From Nautilus pompilius (taxonomy: Eukaryota; Mollusca; Cephalopoda; Nautilida; Nautilidae), in the NCBI GenBank assembly GCA_018389105.1, contig JACATO010001432.1, forward strand, positions 118,237 through 182,236: 64,000 nucleotides of DNA. Reading direction: 5' to 3'. The notes under the pieces were generated by a model. That model was not told where the DNA came from and searched no databases. It saw only the letters and a program-made list of their open reading frames with translations. The position numbers and the translations under genes are program-made. Of this stretch, positions 1 through 13,000 are shown piece after piece. The stretch's first letter is position 1, and each line of letters begins with the position of its first letter.

Positions 1-371
1 TTGCTCAAAACCCCCCAACTCTACCTAGATAACTTGCTTGGTTCCCAGACCTGATACCCCATGTCCTACCCTGTTCGTAGACCTTGAACATTAAGACAGG
101 GTTTGCCAATAAGAAGATAAAAATTAAATTCACAGGTTTAATGTTTTGTTTGGATGGGTACTACAATGGCTTCTTGTTTTTGCATATAGTAGATAAAGTA
201 AATTATAGTAAAATGTTAAATCAGATCAATGCAACTGGGCACATTTTTTCAGTAACTGTATTCTAGACAGTACTCTTTAGAAACCAGCTAATTATTAGTA
301 GCACACTGATATATTCTAACTGGAATGGTCGTCTTGTATGAGTTACTTATTGATTAATGTCACAGGGTTAA

Positions 372-516
372 GTTATAACTTCTGTAATCCTTAATTAAAG
401 CATATAGCAAGGTTATAATTGACACATGGTTTGCCTCTTAATCACAGATCAAAGTATACAACATTTATTAAAGCCTCATCTCTATGGTTAATTAGCAGTT
501 ACTGCTGCTGTAACAG
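372..516. mobile_element. Small inverted-repeat (MITE-like) element, decayed copy
   Basis: The right end reads GCAGTTACTGCTGCTGTAAC, the inverse of the left terminus seen in the copies at 1273 and 54569. The left end is degenerate (GTTATAACTTCTGTAATCC). Inside is a TATAATTGACA-like core. Confidence 0.5.
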
Positions 517-571
517 TTTTCTCTCTTTTTATAATGAGAGAGAGAGGACAGAGTTGAAAGATGTAGTGGAA

Positions 572-727
572 GCTTGCAAATGATTGAAATGGAACTGGGC
601 TGATCATGTAGCAAGGGCAACAGACAACAGATGGACCAAATTAATATCTTAATGGACTCCAAGGGAGTTAAAACAAAAATAAGAGAGAGATGGAAAATGA
701 TGTAACTTAATGCATTGGCATAACACA
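572..727 (+). mobile_element. RTE-like LINE fragment, copy 1
   Basis: Translated on the + strand, this reads LKWNWADHVARATDNRWTKL, stop, WTPREL, a pattern typical of the region after the reverse transcriptase domain in RTE-clade LINEs. Stop codons interrupt it. It is about 97% identical to 5299-5454 over the same 156 bp, with shared stops. Confidence 0.65.
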
Positions 728-902
728 AAAAAAGAGCTTAAGATCAACTTAGGAATGCTCAACGATGGAGAACCAAAAGCTGGGGGGGTATATATTTGGT
801 ATCATCTGGTGGTGAAAAGCATTAACTTAAATTTTGCCTTTACTTCTCAGTTTTATGCATAATTGCATCATCTATTTAACAGCCAGACTATTTTCATTAT
901 AG

Positions 903-1032
903 ATCAAGCAACACACACTCCTGTGAAATTGGACGTGGAGTAATAGGTGACATAAAGGAAAATTATATTAAATTTGAATCAAATGTCAAAGGAGTTGATA
1001 ATCCACTGAAATTTGGATTCAACACATGGCTG
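903..1032 (+). CDS. DSL gene exon: C2-like N-terminal region, first part
   Basis: The exon follows a TTTTCATTATAG acceptor and ends at CTG|GTAAGT. It starts with one base completing a codon and is open for 43 codons (SCEIGRG ... FGFNTWL). In DSL ligands the corresponding stretch forms a beta-strand-rich C2/MNNL-like region before the DSL domain. The match here is by position and general pattern, not by strong identity. Confidence 0.7.
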
Positions 1033-4000
1033 GTAAGTAAAAAAAAATAATATATATATACTTTATTCTAGTACAACACACATAAAATGAAGATGAGAAA
1101 TTTATGTTTTAACTGTCTGTTTCTGAGATACTTTTCTTACAAACTAAGCATGTGCACTGTTGCATATCTTGGCTAATGCTCAATTGTAGTTTTTATGTTA
1201 GAAAATATATTGGATGCATAGCAGTTATGGGAACAGATGCAATTTAAATAGTTGTCCTTTATAGGGGAAACCTGGGCTAGTTGTTACAGCAGCAGTGATT
1301 CCTAATTAAATGCATACATGAGGTTATCAAAGCATATAACATCGATTAGAACCTCCTGTGTATGTTTAAGAATTACTGATTCTGTAACAGAAAGTTTTGT
1401 TTTTTCTAACTGTTTACTTTATAATGATGATATTGGCAGAGTTTGATAAAATGACATTACTATCTTTTCCGAAGGAATTAAAACACCTTAGGAAGTGGTA
1501 TTTTTAGCTGAATGATGATGATGCTCCCTGTTCTTTTGGGGTCTATCTACACTACCTGACAGTATTTTCTGCATACTCTGTAAGCTTGTTCATCTGTGCC
1601 TGCATTCAACAAGGTGTTTAATACCTTAAAACCTATAACTGTATACTCAGAGTAGGCTTTTATTTTTTTTTAAGGTAAACAAGGACAGCTCCCTTTGTGA
1701 GCTTTGGAAGGTGAGGTGGGTATTTGATGAAAGAGCTCCAGGTTGAAATTAAGCCCCTTTATCTGATGAGAGGAGCCAGTGTCTTCTGGAGGCATGGATT
1801 TGTTGTAGTTACCTCATGATACCTTGTAATAGTGGAATTGCCATGACAGGGGTCTAGTCCCCAAGAACCATAGTAAAATTTTAATTTTTATTTCAGAATA
1901 ACAATTTTTTATTTATCTGTCAGGCAGGCAGGTTTGTGCATCATGGGGGGAAAAAAAGAAGAGAAAATAACAATTCTGTTACCAGAATGTGATATTGTAT
2001 TCCTAAAGAATTTTATTTCATATCGTTTGCCTTAAACATTGTGACCTCTCCCATGTGGCTTGTCAAAGACATTAAACAATTTACTTCTAACTTTAACCTC
2101 TTCTGAGGTCAGTATCTAATTTAGACTGCTGAGTCAAACAGCTGTATGTGTATGCTTCATGTCCAGTAACTCTGTTTGGTAGGTGTTACAAAACAGGGAG
2201 AAACAAAAGTCATAACATTTTAGCCCTCATTTCTTAATATTTTTGACATTAACACATCCTCTCCACCAGACATATAATTGCTTTGGTTGATTTATTGTTC
2301 CTTTATTATAAATAAATTTGGACTTTATAGCTTCAAGAATGGACATTCTTTGGGGTTCCCTATTAAATGAAGGCAAAGTTATTACCAAAGGATATTTTGC
2401 TTTTTAAAGATGATTTAACTCTTGTATACTGAACCTTTTCCCAAACTCTAGTACCATAGACTATTTTTTACTTTTATATTTTGTTTTAAACTACAGTTAA
2501 CAGGAAAAATATTTTTAATAGAACCGCAAATTAAATCTCGTACTAACCACACTGTATTCAGTAGGTATGTTTTCAGCATAGAATTCCCTGGGCTTGCAAT
2601 GTTGTCTATACACTTTGTTACATACTTTTAAAATTACTTGTAACAGATTTATATGCATTCCTGTTGCGATAGAATCAGAGGGAATGTTTGTGACACCTAA
2701 CAGAAAGACTCAGAAATGCTCTGCTACTTTTTTTCTTTCTATTTGCTTAGTTTTTACATGGATAAAAATGGGGAGGATTTGAAGTAAAGTTGTCCAGCTG
2801 TTGGATAGTAACATATTGGTACAGTCACTCTGCCATGGTATAAAACAGTTGGCAGATAACCAGCCACCCTGTTTGCATCTTTGCAACTAAATCAGTCAAA
2901 TTAAATGCTAAAATTGGCACCCCACAACCTGAAACATTAATGGTAAGAACTTCAAGCAATGTGATACTGAATCGTACAGAACCCATCAGATTTATTCTAG
3001 ATTCCCCTTTAAGGTTCTTAACTACTTAGCTACACCATTCCGTGTGACAAAACTCTGTATTATACTGATCCTGTTTTCTCTCCTCTTTACCCTATTATGT
3101 GTGACATTCTTGTAATAAGACAATTGTTCTGCATTTTTTATAGGTCCACTCCAGACCATCACATCAGGTCCCCCTTTTTATTTTAGTGCAATCGTAGTAT
3201 GGTGATTACTAATTCCTATCTCTATTCTTTTCTTTCTCTACTTTTGGACCAGAACCACCAACAGCTACCTTGGGCTCCAGCCTTGACCCTTTTATATATC
3301 CCTAGCTACTTTTTTTTTTGCTCCATGGTTTATTGAATGCAATTAGAAAATATAATGTAATCATTATCAGAAATATGTCTCTATCTAAAAGTTTGCTATG
3401 AATGAGGGAAAGGTAATTTAATAATCTTTTTTGAGTCATTGTTCTGCATAAGGAGTGTCCGATGGGATAGAGTTTGCTGAATGTTTGCTAAGCTGCTGCA
3501 GCTGTGACTGGCAGTGTAAAGAAACTTTAAAGTTCTGCACAGGCATTGTTGGAAATTTCTTCCAATTTGAAGTGCACAATCTTGTTCAGAAGATACAATG
3601 AGTTAAAAGAATGTGCTCTAAAACTGACAACACGTATTGTCTTCATATGGGGTAGCATTTTTTAAACCAACTCTGAAGGCAATTTCTTGTAAAATTACCA
3701 CAATGCACTTTGAATATTTGCTTAACTGACTTATACTTTCTAATTCTTGGAATAACACTATAATATCCACTGCTGCTAATGCATATTGTAGATTTGTAAA
3801 TATTGCATCTCAATAGGAAGAACTTGCAAGAAAAATTATTTTGAAGGTTAGCCATCTTGTTTTTTTCATTAGTCTATCAGAAAGTGATTGAGGAAGTATC
3901 TGGAGTGATTGGGTGGTTGTAGTACTGGACTACTGCAGTTGAAAGCCTGAGTTCAAATCCTTGTCAAGACTCAGTCTAGTCATATCTTCCCAGATGTGGG

Positions 4001-7000
4001 CTTTCTCCAGCATTTTTCTACCACAGCCAAAAATGGAAGGCTTTCTTGGTACAGATGGTTGAAGTTCTGCAAGTAACCTTCAACTAGCTTAAAACTTGAA
4101 TGACTGAACCTGGATAATTTGTTTAAACATTAAGACTGGTACTTCATACCTATTGTACCATGTTTTTAAATCTTAAAAGTCGGGAAAGGGAATTTGCTGA
4201 GAAAAAGAAAATGAAATGTTTTCAGTTGGAAATAAACTGGTTATTTTAAGTCTGGTACTCCTTTTAAAACAAATGCACACACTTCAGTAAATATTGAAAG
4301 TACTAATTATTCATTGACTCATAATAATCTTTACTGTTATCATTTTTAGGAAACGATGAAGCTGAATATTGATGTCGAAGACTTTGATGACAAAAAAAAT
4401 TTTGAGTTTATTGACCAGTACAACTACATTTTTGAAGCAAAAGATGTGAGGCTAGACACTCCAGGAAAATCTGTGAAATTGAAAGGGTCAAGAAGCAAGT
4501 GAGTGATTTTGTTGCATATATCTGTCTTTGTGAAATGAGATTTTAATGTCTACTGAAAATAAATTAACCAAGCATGGATTTTATTGTGTTTTTCCTAATT
4601 CATAGTTTATAATTCTGTACTGTCTACTAAATGGAAGATAACAAATGGATTATACTATAAGTCATTTTTACATTCATATTTATTTACCATATTTTCTGGA
4701 TTATGGATCAGTATGCTGATTTGTAGGAAATAAGAAAGTTCTTTCATAAATAGGCTGGACTGGAGTAAAAGTTATAAAAAAATTTTTTTTAAAAATCATA
4801 ATGATTCATATTAGGGATGGTCAAAGAAAACCTGGCTTGATACCATTGCACTGATGCTATTTCAGCTGAGCTTCTTGAATGTTCCATTTTGCTTTGTGGC
4901 ACCAAAAGATTTTAGATTATTACTCTCATGGTCCTTCCAGGAGACAGCAATTCAACTGTAAAAACCTTGTTTGTTTGATTGTTTCAGTGCTTGGAACACT
5001 GTTGACCCACCACATTTTTTAATTACACTCCTATCTTATAAGCATTCATTCTTAGAATGCTATAGCTATCTTTGTTTGACGTGACTTGATATATTGAATT
5101 TAGAATTTAAAAAGATGACATTTTTATTTTCAAACATACAATATGTATTATACATTTAGATATATGTACAGTATCAGAAATTATTATGGAAACATGCAAG
5201 ATATGCACAAATAATGAGTAATTTCAGCTGAGAGGTTTAAGTAATGCATACACAATGCATTATTACAGAATGCATACAAAAACAACATGTATGTGTATGC
5301 TTGCAAATGATTGAAATGGAACTGGGCTGATCATGTAGCAAGGGCAACAGACAACAGATGGACCAAATTAATATCTTAATGGACCTCAAGGGAGTTGAAA
5401 CAAAAATAAGAGAGAGATGGAAAATGATGTATCTTAATGCATTGGCATAACACAATTCTCAGCATTAAAATTAGTGTCAGATGATAGATTGTTGTTGTTG
5501 TTGTCATGTGCTGATTAATCCACAACCTTGCTCTCTTCTGATTGCTTTTGAAAACTGGAACCAGAGAGTTTCCACTGATGCTGGAAATGCAGGTTCAAGG
5601 AAATTCCTCAGACTTTGCTGTTTGGTAGAGTTCCAAGTTCCTTGGTGGAAGTGCGTGAATTAGTCACAGACTGTTTCTCCTTTTTGTGCACCCAATATTC
5701 TTATTAAAATTACTCAGACAATAGAAATCTCCAGACAAATTATACTTGGCATTTTATCCCCGACCAATAGATACTAAATTATAAGTATATTTATGACTGG
5801 TGTGATTTATTTCTCTTTCATTATTTGTACAAAAAAAGAAGGAAGTTACAAGTATATTTTTCTTTTTTTTTATACTAGAAAAAAAATATAGCTCTATAAG
5901 CTGTGCTGAGATAATTTGTTGAACTTTTTCAGACAAAATTTTTGCAATACCTGATACTTTTAAATGTGTTTCCTTTTGTTAGTCTCAATCTTGAGCTTCG
6001 CATCTACTGCCAACCCAATTACTATGGTCTGAGATGTAAAACATTCTGCAGTTCAACAGATAACCCTGCTGGTCACTATACCTGTGACAGCATGACAGGG
6101 GAAAAAATTTGTTTGCCTGGTAAGTTTCCCATTTGATTCTTTACTTGTCTCTCATCATCCTTGTTCTGTCATTAACTGTAGAATTAAACAATGATGACTT
6201 GCAGATTTATTGATTCCAAACAGTGATTCTGTCTGTTTTCACTTATTTATGGATTTTTACTTCATTTTATTGAACTATCTGAGCAATATACAGGTATATT
6301 TGGAAATTCCATTATAAAAATGCTTTTAAAACTTTGTAATACTATATAGACTGACCATATAAGTTATTGGTAAGTGTCAGGTGATTTCTCTCAGCATGAA
6401 ATTGTACATTATTTAAAATATGCTAATGTTCATGTTGAGTTAACAATTACAAATTAGATGTTTGATATGTACAGTTTAATTTCTCGACCTCCAGCCAAAG
6501 TTGAGAGAGGTACTAACAGCTTTAGGATATCGGAATACTTTTTATTTATTTTGCAGGCTGGAGTGAAGACAACTGTTCAATAAACACAGATGACTGTGTC
6601 AATCATCGCTGCTCCAATAACTCTACCTGTGTTGATGATATTGCTTCATACAGATGTGTGTGTCCACCAGGGAAAACAGGTAATACGTTCTATGTTGGTG
6701 GTGCAAGACAAAGGAGGAGAAACAGTGCATGAGCCTGGAAGACCAACTGATTTCTGTTTCTGTTACCAGTGGTCATTTTACAAGGCATAGTAGTTAACCT
6801 GACACTCAACCCCTTTTATGGTAACCAGGCAGCGCACTGGCTGTTACATGGAGCAAAATGTCTCTACTAGAAAACTTGTTTTAGATGTGGGAGGAAACGG
6901 AATACCTAGAATACATTTTGGTCAAAAGATTTAAAGTGCATCGTGTAGCGAGAAATTTTTTTCTAGTCTGGTGAAAGATTGTGCAGTTGCATGAAAAGCA

Positions 7001-10000
7001 ATACTACTGATGATTTATTGCATGATGTCGCTTAGTTTATTTTACTACACATTAATATTTGTTGTTGTTGTTGAACCCCTATTTTTACTGTCAGAGTCTA
7101 AGGAAACCAAGGTGTGTGTGTGTGTGGGAGTATTAGTCTTGGTGTCTGAGCGAGTAGTTACTTAGGTGTATGGTCGGGGACTCTTGAGCATTAGTCAAGG
7201 TGCAAGACAATAAAGAGTTACCCATGGAACAGCAAAACTCTACTATTGATGTTTTTAGATGTGGGAGGAAACCAGTAACAAGAACAAACCATGCCAGGAG
7301 AGTATGACCCACTCCTGACCGGGATTTAAACTTGGGTCCTCAACAATGGCAGTCGAGTAACCTAACTAATGGACCACTAGTTTCCCACCCTAATATTTAA
7401 AGGGAGTTATTTTGACTGATGTAAACTTCACAACAACAACATAAAATGGGGTAAAATCAAGGGCTGTATTTGGTACCCAAAAGATTTTTTTTTACTCATT
7501 TAAAAAGTGAAAATCTGAAACTTTGGATCTTTAAAGAAAAGAAAAGAAAAATGTTGTCCTCACTGAGCATTTTAGAGACTTTATCAGTAATTTCTGGAAT
7601 AAAGAAAAGGAAAAGCAACATTTGATTTGAATGGTTCCTTAAAATAACTTGCAGATTTGTTAATGATTTCATCAGGATAAGTATGTCTTTTAGTACTTGA
7701 CAAACATATTTAATATCCTTGGGAAAACTTTCAGAATCACAGATCTGAAAGGATCATCGAAATAGAGAAGAGTGAATGGTGCATTTAGTAAAAGGAAATG
7801 ACTGATTGATGGCTGGAGTGATTTGAATACATATCCATGCAAGAAAGATACCTACATTTAATCTTTTAAAAATAGTGCACCAAATGTATCCTTGGCATTT
7901 ATTCCATTTTATGTAGTTATGAACAATTCTACATCAGTCAGACATGATGTACTTTAAACTTAAGGGTCACTGGACACACAAAGTTATTTTGTATGTTGAC
8001 TGTAAATCATAACAGTTCTCCCACTTGGTCTGATAATGGATTCATAGTGTATGGATTCAACCAAAACAAAACAAAACAGAAATTCAAGAATCTTTTGCAT
8101 TTCCCTACATGATAACATGCCCAAGAAATCTTTACTCAGGTTGGTACAAAGCTTCATGTAGTTGAAACATCCTGCTCATGCTGCCAGTTCTTCTGTCAAT
8201 TTGTAGCCTTATTTTAGTTTTTTGCATGAATATCCCCCTTCTTTCTGTCTTAATGACCTTGACAAAGCTCATTGTTCTCCCTACATCTTGTGCTGAGCAG
8301 AATGGATAACATAGTCCCTATTAGAACCCTTTATTTTAAGATGTGGAAGGACACTGGAAAGCCCAGAGAAAACCCAACTGGCCAGGCAAGTAGAGGTGTA
8401 GCAAGGGTTCTCAGCATCCGGGGACAAAGACCCTTTTGGCACCCCCACCTCTGAAATGTTTTGATTATTTGTTTGTGACTCATTACCCACTTAATGACAA
8501 CCACAAGGAATTAATCACCACATTATAAAGAGCTAATTTAAAGTCACAATATAACATCTCACAATATCACAACTGTAAACCTGGAACTAATGAGGTGTCG
8601 TCTACTAGGTTTACTTACATAATTTGTTAAATTTTAAACCATTTTGATATTTATTTCATCCAGCATCATTCAAAGTCACACAGTTAGAGTAATCTTTCAA
8701 GCATGCAGAATGCAGTCACTTGTGGTGTACATGTATTACGAAACAGATTGATGGAATACTACTTATGTTTACAAAACAGTGCACATACTTAACTACATCT
8801 TGTACAGGTAGCCTTCTGGTATTCATTGTTACATTATATGTGAACCTTTCATGCTTTTGCTGCTGCAAATGAATCAATAAAAATATCAGAATTTAAGGTA
8901 TTGAGTACATCTTTTTCAATACTTAATATCGCCAAGTTACTCAGGTGTTCTTGAGTCATTAAAGTTCTCAGGTATGTCATAATTAATTTCAACTCCCTGA
9001 AAGACCTTTCACAACTACTGTGGAAATTCTTTGGGTGGAGGTAGCTAGTTATTAATTGACATTATAATTTATAGGCCAGAGGAAATTTTGCACCCCTTCA
9101 GATCTGCATCCAGGGGCAACTACCCCTCTATTGCCCCCCCCTTGCTATGCCTCTGCAGGCAAGTATGCGTGCTAAACCAAAACAGTCTTTTCAAGAATCA
9201 ATCTTGGGCACTTCACCTTAGCAGTTCAGTAGACCAAACACCAGACCCCTGTTCCACTCTAAGAACATTCATTGTATATGGTTGTTTTAAATAAGATTAA
9301 TATTTATAAACCATTTTGTCTTTTCTGATTTTCAAGGATTTGCTTGTGAAAAAGAAGTTAATGAATGTGCTAGTGACCCTTGTGAAAATGGAGGGACTTG
9401 CAGAGATGAAGTAAATGGCTATACTTGTGACTGTACCAGTGGATACAGTGGCCTTCAATGTCAGGTAAGAGCCGGGCAGAAAAGGGTTGGCAAGACACCT
9501 AACTTTTCAATAAATAGACAATTGCTTCTTTTTCAGAATTAAGTGTGCATGCAGACATTGTCTGGAGCATTGTCTTTGGTTGTGGTGAGAACTGGACCGA
9601 GAAACTGCTGTGGTTTTGCCAAAATTTAATTTGAAGGAGGAAGGAGAGAGTGTAGCCTTGCAAAATGAGAGGTTGTGATTTTTAGGAGTTCAGATCATAA
9701 GATGAAACAAAGTGTGTTAGTGTATCTAATCCAGGTAATGATCAGCATGAGATGGGAGGGAAACTACTTTTTCTGTGACTGTTAATGCACTCATCTCTTC
9801 TGCCCCCTTTTATTTTGGCCTTAGGTTTGTGAATCAGACTGATATGCAGGAGAAACTCTAGTTAATATTCTATAAGTAAAAAAAAAAAAGAAATCAGTAT
9901 ATTATTACTAACTGGAGATAAGATCAGATGTGGAATGCAATTTTTAGACTTCTTCAGAGGGCATTTATATGGAGGCTCAGCATTTGTTTAAATTGTTAAA

Positions 10001-13000
10001 ATTGCCTTAATTCTGTTCAAATTTGTGCATATCTCACTGGATACATCTGTACATTGCTTGCAGTTATCCCAGTCTCTTTGTGCCTCAGATACTTGTTTGC
10101 TTACTGGTTCTCCCCTGATGTTTCTGGGTTCCTCCCAAGAGATGATGATTTAACCTTGGAAACTATTCCGTTGGTTTAATGTCAAAATCTGGGCAGTGCT
10201 AGGAACATTTCTGCCAAAACAGACCCTGTGTCTGTCCTGGATGTTTTGGACTTTCTCTGAGACTGTACTCAATTAGTTTAGGCCACACTATTCTTCTGAT
10301 AAAGTTTTTACATTCCCATGCTTTGTTTGCTGGCCAACTAGATCTTTAAAGCTAATATCTACAGAACAAGGAAACACACACATGCAGAATAAATAAAAAT
10401 ACAGGACAAAGAACAGACGGAAAAATGTGTAGCCTAGATTTTTTAAAATAAGGTTGGAAATAAGATTTTAAATATATCCACATTTCTTGTGTGTAAAACT
10501 TTGTTTATTATCAAAGCCAAAGTAATTAATGATGTCACCTGAGGATTTTTATACACCGTATTATTTTAATTTCATATAAAAACAGCATGAACTAGAGACC
10601 TCGTTAAAAGAGACTATTCAGCTGTCAGAACCTATGTTTAGCAAGGAAATCTTTTTTTACTCAAGTTTGTCTTTCTATTGTTGTTTTCCCTAAGCATTAA
10701 TTTTCAGTCTACCTGTCAATGTATGCCAGCAGCTCTTACTGTTCAGTCATTTTCTTTTTTTTTCCTTTGCTTAGAGAATTTGCAAAAATGATGAAATGGA
10801 ACATGTCAGCTGCCAGTTCTCCCACAGTGATGCAAAAAGCAATTCATGTGAAAGCTTACCTTGTAAAAATGGTGGCAACTGCACTGAGACACCCAGTGGT
10901 TTTAACTGTACCTGTTTACCAGAATTTACTAGTAAGATTTTACTTACAATTGAGAAAAGTTTAAAAAAAAAAAGTTACTGCATATCTTTTAGTTTAACAT
11001 GGTATCCATTTGTTGGCCTTGTGTGTGATTCTGGAGAAATGATAATTCAAACCAAACAACTTTGATGGGAAAGAGAAAAACATCACCATCAGTAACTGCT
11101 GTGGAAGTGTCCACCAGAAGCCAGATTTATGTCAGCTAGTTTAAATATCTGCTGAGGCAGGTAAATAAATCGTAATGTAGCTCCTTTCCTTGCATCCACA
11201 AAGAAGTCAAATTCACTGTTTGGTTTCAGTGTGGAAACAAAAAATTTCTCTCATTCCATTAAATTGATGACTGGTTTTATTCCAATATTTCCCTTGCACT
11301 TCCTTTGTTCTTGACTGAAAGTGAAATTCATCAAAATTTGGTCTACATCCCCCTATAAATTCACATTTGGAAGGAGTCATGTCTTGTAGTAAAACTGTTT
11401 ATTAGGAAAGGAAAAGAAATGCATTTACTGCACCTGGTATTGTACCTGATCTACTGAGTAAGAGCATTAATGTTCTGGCCCTTCCTACTGCCAAAGAGAA
11501 AGATATTTCATGTTTTTGTTGTAACCTACCAGTATTGAACAGATTACATCACTCAACAGGAACATGGAACACAGCACAGTAGAGAATCTTGGGCCCCGGA
11601 GACTACATCTGGTCTAAATTTTAGAACTGAGTAAAATAAAATGAAAGTAAAAGTAGTCTTCAGTTTTCAGCAGCATGTGTGGCCAACTAAGGGGGTTAGA
11701 CTTTATTTAAGAACAGCGAATGATTTGTGGTTAGAAAAACAGCAGATTTTTGCTTGGTCTCAACCTTGAGCTGCAAAACCTTTGGTACTGCTTTACTCTA
11801 CTCCTTTAAAATCTGTATCTTTTGCTGCTGCCGTGAGGCGAAGAATTTGCCTTACAGTTGAAGACTCATTTAACCCTCAGCTCTTTTGAAACTGGTTGTT
11901 TTTGTGTGTTTCACCACAGGTTTTTCTCAACCCACACAAACAGCTTGAGTTGTCTGCATGCTATATGCAGGAAATTTTCTTTGCAAGCATAGAAAATAAT
12001 TTTGGCTCGGTATGATATAAAGCCAAAGTTTCTGAAGGATGTTATATATATAAAATCACCATTTTGTATATTTATTTTCCACTTTTTGTGTTTTATTTAA
12101 CGGCTAATTTATAATTTCAGATGAGAAATGTGATCAAAATGCGGTACTCCATCATGAAATCAAGCCATTTACATCATTGAAAACTGACTTTATTAGCATA
12201 TCTCCTATATCACCGCTCATGGATGCTGTTCAAGAGATCTCTACCTTATCTTACTCTAGTACAACATTTCATTTAAAAACTTCTGTTTCATTTTTAGATG
12301 ATTCATTTGTTTCCAAAAGTTTGACCCCAGTTCTAAGCAAAATGTTCATTACCAAAAGTGCTGTTTCTGAGATAGAAAGGTCAGAACTCCTGATAGAACA
12401 AACAATGGTTTTTGCAGATACTTCTTTCCTGGATGAAGCAGTTTCAAAGAGTTATTCATCGTATTTAGAGGATACAAGTGCTTTATCACAAAGACACCCA
12501 GTTATTCCAGAAATTTCTGAAACAATGGTTTCTATGGACACTTCTTTCCTGGATGAAGCAGTTTCAAAGAGTTATCCATCATATTTAGAGGATACAAGTG
12601 CTTTATCACAAAGACACCCAGTTATTCCAGAAATTTCTGAAACAATGGTTTCTATGGACACTTCTTTCCTGGATGAAGCAGTTTCAAAGAGTTATCCATC
12701 ATATTTAGAGGATACAAGTGCTTTATCACAAAGACACCCAGTTATTCCAGAAATTTCTGAAACAATGGTTTCTGCAGACACTTCTTTCCTGGATGAAGCA
12801 GTTTCAAAGAGTTATTCATCATATTTAGAAGATACAAGTGCTTTATCACAAAGACACCCAATTATTCCAGAAATTTCTGAAACAATGGTTTCTATGGACA
12901 CTTCTTTCCTGGATGAAGCAGTTTCAAAGAGTTATTCATCATATTTAGAAGATACAAGTGCTTTATCAGAAAGACACCCAGTTATTCCAGAAATATCCAG

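Larger units (their letters stand above)
1..902. other. Intron or upstream DNA of the DSL gene
   Basis: No coding exon was recognised. It holds a decayed inverted-repeat element (372-516) and an RTE-type LINE fragment (572-727). The acceptor at 901-902 shows that at least one exon lies further upstream. Confidence 0.6.
8325..9260 (-). mobile_element. tRNA-derived SINE (reverse) split by a hAT insertion
   Basis: The 3' half (AGATGTGGAAGG ... CCAACTGGC) is at 8338-8390 and the tRNA-like head (TTGGGCACTTCACC ... GTAGACCAAACACC) at 9164-9250. A 765-bp hAT relic separates them. Removing it and one target duplication restores the SINE order seen at 7251-7390. Confidence 0.55.
6680..9336. other. 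Repeat-rich intron between EGF 1 and EGF 2
   Basis: Holds a SINE 3' end at about 6880-6915 (AGATGTGGGAGGAAAC), a reverse SINE at 7251-7390, and a hAT relic nested in another reverse SINE (8325-9260). The remainder is unrecognised. Confidence 0.55.

Noticed and set aside
10932..11065. Extension of the EGF 3 exon past the donor
   Set aside because: Read-through of the intron; the GTAAGA donor at 10932 and the EKC completion in the 12121 exon explain the EGF fully.
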